Of a stretch of 38,465 nucleotides of DNA, positions 32,917 to 38,465 are shown piece after piece. This stretch comes from an uncultured Clostridia bacterium (GTDB taxonomy: Bacteria; Bacillota; Clostridia; TANB77; CAG-508). Under the pieces are notes generated by a model. That model did no database searches. It was given only the letters and a program-made list of their open reading frames with translations, and had not been told where the DNA came from. The translations under genes and the position numbers were made by a program. The number at the start of each line of letters is the position of its first letter. The first letter of the stretch is position 1. The stretch covers positions 1-38,465 of the forward strand of contig CALXVA010000005.1 of the NCBI GenBank assembly GCA_944391835.1, written 5' to 3'.

Positions 32917-33447
32917 ATGAATATTAAAATAACAAGCAAAGAATTAGAAGCTACAGAAGCAATAAAGGATTATATTGAAAAAAAATCAGAAAGATTAGTA
33001 AAATATTTCGGTGAGGAATTTGATGTTTATGCAACAATAAAAACAGAAGGAAATAATAAAGTTGCAGAAATGAGCATTAAAGCAGATACAGAAGACTTTA
33101 GATCAGTAACAGCACATAAAGACTTATATGCTGCTATAGATAAAGATATTGATATATTAGAAGGTCAAGTAAGAAAAATGAAAACAAAAAAAGACAAACA
33201 AAATATGACTGAATCTATAAGAGCAAAACAAGCAGTAAATGCAGAAGATACAGAGGTAACAAACGAAATAGTAAAAGTTTTATATTATGATATAAAACCT
33301 ATGACACCAGAAGATGCAAAATTAAAACTTCAAGAACAACCACAAAATAGATTTTTAACATTTATAGACGTAGATACAGGAAAAACAAATGTAATTTACA
33401 GATTAAAAGATAATAAAAACTTTGGTTTAGTAGAGCCAGAAGGCTAG
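32917..33447 (+). CDS. hpf: Ribosome hibernation promoting factor, long form
   Basis: Long HPF dimerises 70S ribosomes into inactive 100S particles in stationary phase. The 176-residue protein has the N-terminal S30AE domain (about 1-100: MNIKITSKELEATEAIKDYIEKK split by K/R helices, then VYATIKTEGNNKVAEMSI and DLYAAIDKDID). A charged linker leads to the C-terminal dimerisation domain (about 118-175: VKVLYYDIKPMTPEDAKLKL, then DVDTGKTNVIYRLKDNKNFG). ATG 32917 follows ggaaggagag; TTG 32899 lies within that site. secA, a frequent neighbour, is not seen. A terminator follows, so it is monocistronic. Confidence 0.95.
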   Translation: MNIKITSKELEATEAIKDYIEKKSERLVKYFGEEFDVYATIKTEGNNKVAEMSIKADTEDFRSVTAHKDLYAAIDKDIDILEGQVRKMKTKKDKQNMTESIRAKQAVNAEDTEVTNEIVKVLYYDIKPMTPEDAKLKLQEQPQNRFLTFIDVDTGKTNVIYRLKDNKNFGLVEPEG

Positions 33448-33452
33448 CAGAG

Positions 33453-33483
33453 AAGGACTTGCAAGAAATGCAAGTCCTTTTTT
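33453..33483 (+). terminator. hpf terminator
   Basis: aaggacttgca (33453-33463) and tgcaagtcctt (33469-33479) form a perfect stem with a five-base loop and a T tail. It starts six bases after the hpf stop. Confidence 0.9.
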
Positions 33484-33749
33484 CGGAATAAGAATACAAA
33501 ATAACAAGTAAAGATTTCGAGTTTTGTAATTCTAAAATCTATTATATTTGCTAATAAAAACCAGACACGGTAGCAATCAAAAATTGCAGCCTAAGTACCC
33601 CAAAACATTGTTGTCTAAGACAATAAAAGAAACCTTTTTAAAAATAAATTCTAAAAAGATTTCTTCTTTACGTGAATAAGTAAAATATATAAGTATACTA
33701 AAATGTAATAAACTAATATTTTTTACTAATATAAATCATCACGCAATAA
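33484..33749. other. Gap between hpf and the SASP gene
   Basis: No gene is seen. Small hairpins (gcaat-caaaa-attgc near 33571; ttgtc-taa-gacaa near 33610) and the probable SASP terminator are the only structures. Confidence 0.5.
33627..33665 (-). terminator. Possible terminator of the SASP gene
   Basis: On the minus strand aagaaatcttttt (33665-33653) pairs with aaaaaggtttctt (33639-33627), with one G-U pair, and tttattg follows. It lies about 85 bases downstream of the stop codon. Confidence 0.45.
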
Positions 33750-33950
33750 CTATTTCATTTGGCTTTCAGCTTGTTGTATTAACTTTCTAACCATTTGTCC
33801 ACCTATTTTACCTGCATCTCTAGCTGATATATCTCCATTATAACCTTGTTTTAAGTTAACACCAACTTCTGAAGCTACCTCGTATTTGAATTTGTCTAAA
33901 GCTTCTCTAGCTTCTGGAACAACTTTTGAATTGCTGTTTGAATATGCCAT
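33750..33950 (-). CDS. Alpha/beta-type small acid-soluble spore protein
   Basis: SASPs coat DNA in the dormant spore, protect it from UV and heat, and feed amino acids to germination. The 66-residue protein has the conserved VVPEAREALDKFKYEVASEVG with the germination-protease cleavage region, and GYNGDISARDAGKIGGQMVRKLI, the DNA-binding second half. ATG 33950 is chosen because aggaggtg stands nine bases upstream; the ATG at 33956 is too close. It stands alone, and expression is expected in the forespore under sigma-G, though I could not place that promoter with confidence. It is direct evidence that the host or its lineage sporulates. Confidence 0.95.
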   Translation of the reverse strand: MAYSNSNSKVVPEAREALDKFKYEVASEVGVNLKQGYNGDISARDAGKIGGQMVRKLIQQAESQMK

Positions 33951-34072
33951 TATCATTCACCTCCTAGAATGTGATAATTTTATTTTGTACATCTGAAAAA
34001 GTATAAGTACTTTTTCATTAAGTATGATGTGCAATATTCTTTAAAATAAACTGGAAATTTTTGAGAAAAATA

Positions 34073-34100
34073 TTGATTAGAAAAAATTAAATGGTATAAT
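34073..34100 (+). promoter_or_regulatory. Promoter of the HAD phosphatase
   Basis: TTGATT (34073-34078) and TATAAT (34095-34100) with a 16-base spacer, about 140 bases before the gene, which implies a long leader. Confidence 0.55.
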
Positions 34101-34206
34101 ATTATTTCAAATGCAAAAGATAAAAATAAATTAAAATTTTTATGTGTTAGCAAAAGCCGTAATTTCAAGCTATGTAAAATACAAATGTATAACAAGGAAA
34201 GGAGAT

Positions 34207-34227
34207 ATATTATAATAATTATAATAT
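34207..34227 (+). promoter_or_regulatory. Palindrome between ribosome site and start of the HAD gene
   Basis: A 21-base perfect palindrome (arms atattataat/attataatat) lies between aaaggag (34198-34204) and ATG 34239. Linear spacing from ribosome site to ATG is 34 bases, which is too long. Folding the palindrome leaves about 13 unpaired bases and could bring the site near the start. Confidence 0.45.
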
Positions 34228-34238
34228 AGATAAAAAAT

Positions 34239-35105
34239 ATGTATAAGCTAATAGCAATAGATTTAGATGGAACACTTCTAAATTCTTATGGTTTAATATC
34301 AGAAGAAAATAAAAAAGCAATAAAAAAAGCACAAGAAGAAGGGGCAAATGTAGTATTATCCTCTGGAAGGTCTACAAGTTCTGTAAAAAATTTAGCAGAG
34401 GAATTAGGTGGAAATAAATATATAATTTGTGGTAATGGTTCTTTAATATATGATTTGCAAAAAGAAGCAATAATATACGATAAATTCATAGATAAAAATA
34501 AAGTATTACAAATTATACAAATATGTGAGCAAAATAGTATTTACTATAACATATACACAGAAAATATGGTTATAGCAAAAACATTGGACAATAATGTATT
34601 ATTCTATCATCAAGAAAATGCAAATAAACCGGATGCAAAAAAAACAAAAATAAATTTAGTTCAAAATATATATGAATATGTAAGTAATTTGCAAGATAGC
34701 AATATTTTAAAATTTACAATCAGTGATAAAAGTAGTATCATATTTAATAGTATTATAAAAAAATTGAGAAATATAAAAAATATAGATGTATTAGATGTAG
34801 CGCATATGTCTAGAAAAATAATAAAATCTGGGACAGAAGAAGTATCACTCGAATATTATTACACAGAAATAACAAGCGAGAGTGTAGATAAATGGAATGC
34901 AATTAAGTGGCTTGCAGAACAATTACAAATAAATAAAGAAGATATAATGGCAATAGGAGACAACATAAATGACAAAATGATGATAGAAAATGCAGGAATG
35001 GGTGTAGCAATGGGTAATAGTGATCCAGCTGTAAAAGAAGTGGCTGATAAAGTAGTAGCAAACAACAACGAAAACGGAGTAGCAGAAGCAATAATGGCAC
35101 TTTAG
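34239..35105 (+). CDS. Cof-type HAD-IIB phosphatase
   Basis: The protein (288 aa) is a cytoplasmic Mg2+-dependent sugar-phosphate or nucleotide phosphatase of the Cof/YwpJ group. HAD motif I is AIDLDGTLLNS (D8 and D10), motif II is LSSGRST, and motif IV is AIGDNINDKMMIENAGMGVAMGNS, with VKEVADKVVANNNENGVA closing the fold. The C2B-type cap lies between about 85 and 205. The N-terminus must be at ATG 34239, since MYKLIAIDLDGT is complete and an in-frame stop precedes it, yet the ribosome site is displaced behind a palindrome. Substrates of this group are broad and cannot be predicted. Confidence 0.92.
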   Translation: MYKLIAIDLDGTLLNSYGLISEENKKAIKKAQEEGANVVLSSGRSTSSVKNLAEELGGNKYIICGNGSLIYDLQKEAIIYDKFIDKNKVLQIIQICEQNSIYYNIYTENMVIAKTLDNNVLFYHQENANKPDAKKTKINLVQNIYEYVSNLQDSNILKFTISDKSSIIFNSIIKKLRNIKNIDVLDVAHMSRKIIKSGTEEVSLEYYYTEITSESVDKWNAIKWLAEQLQINKEDIMAIGDNINDKMMIENAGMGVAMGNSDPAVKEVADKVVANNNENGVAEAIMAL

Positions 35106-35107
35106 TG

Positions 35108-35227
35108 CCTGTCACAAAAGTGCCATTTGACACTTTTGGGGACAGGTCTGAATGAGACAAAGGTGTCATCTTTAGGGACAGGTCCTTTTGCGACAAACGT
35201 GTCGGGTTTGGGGACAGACCTGAATGA
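35108..35227. repeat. Cluster of REP-like GGGGACAG hairpins
   Basis: Three diverged units carry gggacag: 35139-35145, 35174-35180 and 35210-35216. The first forms a long hairpin (cctgtc-a-caaaagtg against cacttttg-ggg-gacagg, 35108-35146). ggggacaggtctgaatga recurs at about 35205-35227 as ggggacagacctgaatga. gacaaacgtgtc makes another stem. It starts two bases after the HAD stop. Confidence 0.65.
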
Positions 35228-35291
35228 ATATTTTTTTGAAAATTACACAAACTATAATAAGCCAAAACTTATTTAGGAGGTGTATTTTTTT

Positions 35292-35525
35292 ATGCTAAAT
35301 GATTCGTATGCAAAAAGTGAAAATAATAGAAATGAGATTAAAGAGAATAATGCTAATACAACAAATAAAACTTTACAGGAAAGTGAATTAACAAAAAATA
35401 TTGAGAAAAATGAAGAAATGGAGGATGTTACAAAATATGGCGAATTTATTTCTTCATATTTCGCTTGGCTTACACCAGAAAGACAAAAGAAAAGAGCAAA
35501 AGAAATAGATGAGATGACGAAATGA
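35292..35525 (+). CDS. Small acidic/polar protein, unknown
   Basis: This 77-residue protein, rich in Asn, Glu and Lys, has a likely disordered first half (KSENNRNEIKENNANTTNK) and a helical second half with KYGEFISSYFAWLTPERQKKR. No family is recognised, and no signal or membrane segment is seen. Support for it being real is a strong taggaggtg ten bases before the ATG, a tataat about 35 bases upstream and a clean terminator 35 bases after the stop. Confidence 0.65.
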   Translation: MLNDSYAKSENNRNEIKENNANTTNKTLQESELTKNIEKNEEMEDVTKYGEFISSYFAWLTPERQKKRAKEIDEMTK

Positions 35526-35560
35526 TTCAATTCTTATTTCAAAAAGATAGACAAAAATTG

Positions 35561-35592
35561 CCTCAAGATAGGAATTTATCTTGAGGATTTTA
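35561..35592 (+). terminator. Terminator after the small acidic protein gene
   Basis: cctcaagata (35561-35570) and tatcttgagg (35577-35586) form a perfect stem followed by attttaa. Confidence 0.8.
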
Positions 35593-35630
35593 AATAGCTA
35601 AGATAAAAAATAAAATTTTCAAAAAAACTA

Positions 35631-35658
35631 TTGACATTACAAAAAACGGTAGTATAAT
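35631..35658 (+). promoter_or_regulatory. Promoter of the ctsR operon
   Basis: TTGACA (35631-35636) and TATAAT (35653-35658) with a 16-base spacer. Both hexamers are perfect. The transcript would start at about 35665, directly at the CtsR operator. Confidence 0.85.
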
Positions 35659-35667
35659 ATTATTGTA

Positions 35668-35690
35668 GGTCAAAGAAAGTCAAAGTCAAA
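35668..35690 (+). promoter_or_regulatory. CtsR operator
   Basis: GGTCAAA-gaa-AGTCAAA (35668-35684) fits the known CtsR heptad direct repeat with a three-base spacer. A third GTCAAA follows directly (35685-35690). It lies just downstream of the -10 box, so bound CtsR would block transcription of its own operon. Confidence 0.9.
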
Positions 35691-35781
35691 AAACAAAGAA
35701 TGCAAAATAAAATACGCGAAAACAAAGAACCATAAAAGGCCTAAACAAAAGACATATTTAAGCAAACAAGGAAGTGATTAG

Positions 35782-36231
35782 ATGAGAATGTCAGATATGA
35801 TAGAGGAATTTATAAAAGAACTTTTTGATGATGACGACTATATAGAAATACAAAGAAACGATTTAGCAGAGCATTTTAATTGTGTGCCATCGCAAATAAA
35901 TTATGTTATATCAACAAGATTTAAGCCATCTCAGGGCTACTATGTGGAAAGCAAAAGAGGTGGCGGAGGTCATATAAGCATTAGAAAAATAAATACTACA
36001 AAAAGTAATTATTTAATGCATACAATATCAAGCATTGGAGACAAACTTACTTCACAGGAGGTTGATATATTTTTAAGTAATTTTCTATCATATGGTGTTG
36101 TAACAGAAAAAGAAGCAAAGCTTTTAAAGGTGGCAACAAGCGACAATGTATTAAATGTACCACAAAATACAAAAGACGAACTACGAGCACGAATCTTTAA
36201 AAATATGCTTATAAATTTAGTTGAAGATTAA
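35782..36231 (+). CDS. ctsR: Transcriptional repressor CtsR
   Basis: CtsR represses the clp heat-shock genes and is inactivated by heat and by McsB. The 149-residue protein has the N-terminal winged helix-turn-helix: MSDMIEEFIKELF, DLAEHFNCVPSQINYVISTRF, and the glycine-rich wing SKRGGGGHISIRKI (R59-H64), the region tied to heat sensing. The C-terminal dimer domain (LTSQEVDIFLSNFLSYGVVTEKEAKLL) follows. It is first in ctsR-mcsA-mcsB-clpC, with the operator just behind the promoter. A second GGTCAAA-like stretch (aggtcaaaag, about 36236) follows its stop. Confidence 0.96.
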   Translation: MRMSDMIEEFIKELFDDDDYIEIQRNDLAEHFNCVPSQINYVISTRFKPSQGYYVESKRGGGGHISIRKINTTKSNYLMHTISSIGDKLTSQEVDIFLSNFLSYGVVTEKEAKLLKVATSDNVLNVPQNTKDELRARIFKNMLINLVED

Positions 36232-36331
36232 TGCAGGTCAAAAGTTAAATTTATAATAACAAAAGAAAATGTTTAACATATATAAAATAAAGAAATATAA
36301 AAGAATATATTTTAGATAGGAGTTGATTTTT

Positions 36332-36931
36332 ATGATGTGTCAAAATTGTGGAAAAAATGAAGTAACTTTTAAATATACTCAGGTTATAAATGGTGTAAAA
36401 AAGGAGTTAAATCTTTGCGATAATTGCGCAAGAGAATTAGGATTTAAAGATATAAATTTTAATATGCCAATTAGTTTTTCTAGCTTTTTAAGTGATTTCT
36501 TTAACGATTATAGTGACAACTTATTACCAAGCTTTATGGGAAACCAAGCAAAAGAGTGCAGTGGCTGTGGTACTACATTTGATGATTTTATAAATAGTGG
36601 AGAGTTTGGTTGCAGTGAATGTTATAACATATTTAAAGATAGAATTTCTCCAATCTTAAAGAATTTGCAGGGGGCAAATAGACACATTGGAAGAGGCTAT
36701 AGAGAGATTGCACCAAGTGCAGACAATGAAGAAAAAGCTAGCAAAAATGTAGAAAAGAAAGAAAAAAAGGAATCAAAACTAGAAAAATTGCAAAAGGATT
36801 TACAAAAAGCAATAAAAGATGAAAGGTATGAAGATGCTGCTAAAATCCGTGACGAGATAAAAGCAATAGAAACTACTAAAGCATCTAAAACTAAGAAAAA
36901 CGAAAATAAAGAAAATAAGAAAGAAGAATAA
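36332..36931 (+). CDS. mcsA: McsA, zinc-finger activator of the arginine kinase McsB
   Basis: McsA binds and activates McsB. The 199-residue protein has two zinc-finger units (C3, C6, C29, C32; C76, C79, C94, C97) and a C-terminal UVR coiled helix (about 147-181, KLEKLQKDLQKAIKDERYED then AAKIRDEIKAIE). The tail is Lys/Asn/Glu-rich. ATG 36332 is chosen because aggag lies nine to ten bases upstream; ATG 36335 is possible, and TTG 36323 would overlap the ribosome site. It lies 100 bases after ctsR. Confidence 0.95.
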   Translation: MMCQNCGKNEVTFKYTQVINGVKKELNLCDNCARELGFKDINFNMPISFSSFLSDFFNDYSDNLLPSFMGNQAKECSGCGTTFDDFINSGEFGCSECYNIFKDRISPILKNLQGANRHIGRGYREIAPSADNEEKASKNVEKKEKKESKLEKLQKDLQKAIKDERYEDAAKIRDEIKAIETTKASKTKKNENKENKKEE

Positions 36932-37046
36932 TTTCTAAGATTAAGACTAAAAAGTATTAGCCAAAATCTACTTAATAAAAGAGGCTAAAGGTTGGAAAAA
37001 AATATTTTTTACCAGGTTTAAGCCTTGAGAAAGGAATGAGAATAAA

Positions 37047-38060
37047 ATGGCAAATTGGTATTTACAAAATGGAAAAGAATCAGATGTTGTAGTAAGTTCA
37101 AGAGTTAGGCTATCTAGAAATCTAAATGGGTTTAATTTCCTAAATAGATGTTCTAAAGAAAAGCAAGAAGAAATTTTAGAAAAAATAAAGGAAATTGTAC
37201 CAAGTTTAGGATATGGCCTTAAATTTATAAAATTAGATGACTTAGACGAAGTTACTAAACTTAGCTTAGTTGAAAAAAATTTAATAAGTCCAGAATTTAC
37301 AGTAAAAAATAAAAACGTGAAAGCAATTATAATAAATGACGAAGAGAACATCAGCATTATGCTAAATGAAGATGACCATATAAAAATACAAGTATTTAGC
37401 GCAGGTCAAGAATTAGATAACCTAATGAGTTTAATAGTTGAAATTGATGAAAAACTAGGTGAAATGGTTGAATATGCATATAACAAAAACTTTGGATATT
37501 TAACAGCATCACCAGTAGATACTGGTACAGGAATGAAAGCATCTGTAATAGTACATTTGCCAGCACTAACACTTACAGGAAACTTATCGAAAGTCCTAAG
37601 AATAGTTAACAACTTTGGACTCAGCATTAAAGGAGTATATGGTGAGGGCTCACAAAATTATGGAGACTTGTATCAAATATCAAACAATCAAACAATAGGA
37701 ATAACAGAAAAAGAAATAATTGCAAATGTAAAAAATATTACAGAGAAAATAATAGAGCAAGAAAGAACTGCCAGAAAGTACTTATGCAAAAACGAGTTAG
37801 AATTACGAGACATTGTATATAGAGCATTCGGTGTACTTACATTCGCAAGCAAACTAGGAACAGAAGAATGTAGAAAACTTTTATCAGAAGTAAAAATAGG
37901 AGTGGACCTAGGAATACTTAACGAAATAGATGATGGCAAAGTAAGAAAACTAGAACTATATACTAAACCGGGCAACTTGCAGAAGTACGTAGGCAAAACA
38001 TTAGACGGCTATGAAAGAGAAATAAAAAGAGCAGAAATAGTGAAACAAATAGTAAAATAA
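37047..38060 (+). CDS. mcsB: Protein arginine kinase McsB
   Basis: McsB phosphorylates arginine residues, marking proteins for ClpCP, and inactivates CtsR. The 337-residue protein has the phosphagen-kinase catalytic domain: VVVSSRVRLSRNLNGF, MLNEDDHIKIQVF (cf. the NEEDH loop), GYLTASPVDTGTGMKASVIVHLPAL and GEGSQNYGDLYQISNNQT, then a helical C-terminal domain. Position 155 is Ser in LTASPVDTGTG, where most McsB proteins I recall have Cys (CPTNxGTG). The start follows gaaagga. It lies 115 bases after mcsA. A REP-like pair separates it from clpC. Confidence 0.95.
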   Translation: MANWYLQNGKESDVVVSSRVRLSRNLNGFNFLNRCSKEKQEEILEKIKEIVPSLGYGLKFIKLDDLDEVTKLSLVEKNLISPEFTVKNKNVKAIIINDEENISIMLNEDDHIKIQVFSAGQELDNLMSLIVEIDEKLGEMVEYAYNKNFGYLTASPVDTGTGMKASVIVHLPALTLTGNLSKVLRIVNNFGLSIKGVYGEGSQNYGDLYQISNNQTIGITEKEIIANVKNITEKIIEQERTARKYLCKNELELRDIVYRAFGVLTFASKLGTEECRKLLSEVKIGVDLGILNEIDDGKVRKLELYTKPGNLQKYVGKTLDGYEREIKRAEIVKQIVK

Positions 38061-38062
38061 AA

Positions 38063-38231
38063 TTTGCAAAAGGGGACGGGCCTAAATTGTAAAAGAGGTT
38101 ACATAACACACAAAACTAAGGTGAATAATATAAAATATGCAAAATTTAAAAAATATATGTGCGTGAAAAAGTAGCCTGTCTCTAAGAAAATTTGAAAAAA
38201 TTTACAATTTAAGCCCGTCCCCTTTTGCAAA
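38063..38231. repeat. REPIN-like pair of inverted REP hairpins between mcsB and clpC
   Basis: Two 31-base REP-like copies, 38063-38093 and 38201-38231, are inverted relative to each other and differ at one base (position 20 of the unit). Each can fold as its own hairpin, and both can pair over 169 bases. The unit starts two bases after the mcsB stop and ends just before the clpC ribosome site. The inner 107 bases show no gene. Confidence 0.75.
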
Positions 38232-38250
38232 AAAAGGAGTGTGAAAAATT

Positions 38251-38465
38251 ATGATGTATAAATTTACTGCTAGAGCTGAAAAAGCAATAGAAATAGCAAA
38301 TGATATAGCAATGGAGTTAGGACATAAATATATTGGAACAGAACATATACTTTATGGCTTGTGCAAAGAGGGCACAGGAATAGCAAGCAAAGTGTTGGAA
38401 AACCAAAACATAACAGATGAAGATATTTTGCAAGAAATAGAAATGCTTATTGGCACAGGTGAAGC
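38251..38465 (+). CDS. clpC: ClpC ATPase, N-terminal fragment (cut by window end)
   Basis: ClpC is the Hsp100 unfoldase that feeds arginine-phosphorylated proteins to ClpP. The 71 residues available form the Clp N domain: MYKFTARAEKAIEIANDIAM, GHKYIGTEHILYGL and GTGIASKVLEN. The start is ATG 38251 (or 38254) after aaaggag. It completes the ctsR operon order. The AAA+ modules lie outside the window. Confidence 0.95.
   Translation, partial: MMYKFTARAEKAIEIANDIAMELGHKYIGTEHILYGLCKEGTGIASKVLENQNITDEDILQEIEMLIGTGE

Noticed and set aside
35108-35227. CRISPR-like repeat cluster
   Set aside because: Units are diverged, unevenly spaced and palindromic, with no constant-length spacers and no cas genes nearby.
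36236-36249. Second CtsR operator after ctsR
   Set aside because: Only one heptad (aggtcaaa) is good; the following agttaaa departs from AGTCAAA and no promoter hexamers accompany it.

Overview
The window looks like a chromosomal segment of a low-GC, anaerobic, spore-forming member of the Bacillota, class Clostridia. The evidence is AT-rich DNA with strong Shine-Dalgarno (SD) sites, an alpha/beta small acid-soluble spore protein, a Spo0A C-terminal-domain protein, AddB in place of RecB, GatCAB amidotransferase, a bifunctional AdhE, and the ctsR-mcsA-mcsB-clpC heat-shock operon. No rRNA, tRNA, CRISPR array or prophage module was seen. I cannot name the species.

Layout. 1-6.0 kb: end of a RelE/ParE-type toxin, an OGG1-like 8-oxoguanine glycosylase, AddB, and the PgeF/YfiH protein. 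6.0-7.7 kb: a minus-strand DUF4160 pair, then a LytTR regulator with two small membrane proteins. 7.9-11.6 kb: S66 LD-carboxypeptidase, family-4 uracil-DNA glycosylase, a Nudix ADP-ribose pyrophosphatase, and a GltD/NfnB-like flavoprotein. 11.6-15.4 kb (minus): an HExxH putative metallopeptidase and leucyl-tRNA synthetase. 15.6-20.0 kb: guanine deaminase, a formylglycine-generating-enzyme-fold protein whose last ~40 residues look like the variable region of a diversity-generating retroelement (DGR), and AdhE. 20.0-20.9 kb: a REP-associated tyrosine transposase (RAYT) element bounded by 27-bp perfect inverted repeats. 21.0-25.9 kb: Spo0A-C protein, alpha/beta hydrolase, HD hydrolase, two P-loop kinases, and a Gly/Ser-rich membrane protein. 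26.2-31.3 kb: gatC-gatA-(unknown 551-aa protein)-gatB. 31.4-35.5 kb: palindromic element, a possible small transcript, small membrane protein, rpsT, hpf, SASP gene, HAD phosphatase, and a small acidic protein. 35.6-38.5 kb: ctsR-mcsA-mcsB-clpC (clpC cut by the window end) behind a consensus promoter and CtsR operator.

How the parts connect. Most genes are housekeeping: DNA repair (OGG, AddB, UDG), nucleotide salvage or sanitation (guaD, nudix, tmk, HD), translation (leuS, gatCAB, rpsT, hpf) and proteostasis (ctsR operon). Two repeat families lie over them. One is a REP-like hairpin family sharing a GGGGAC-G core, found at the RAYT ends and at several intergenic sites. The other is three long, non-coding, near-perfect palindromes that look like MITEs.

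The strongest lead for an unusual system is the SUMF1-fold gene at 16172-17125. Its 3' end has foreign codon use, and almost every codon in the putative ligand-facing stretch ends in C or T, as expected if AAY codons had been mutagenised at adenines. No reverse transcriptase or template repeat is visible here, so it would be a remote target.
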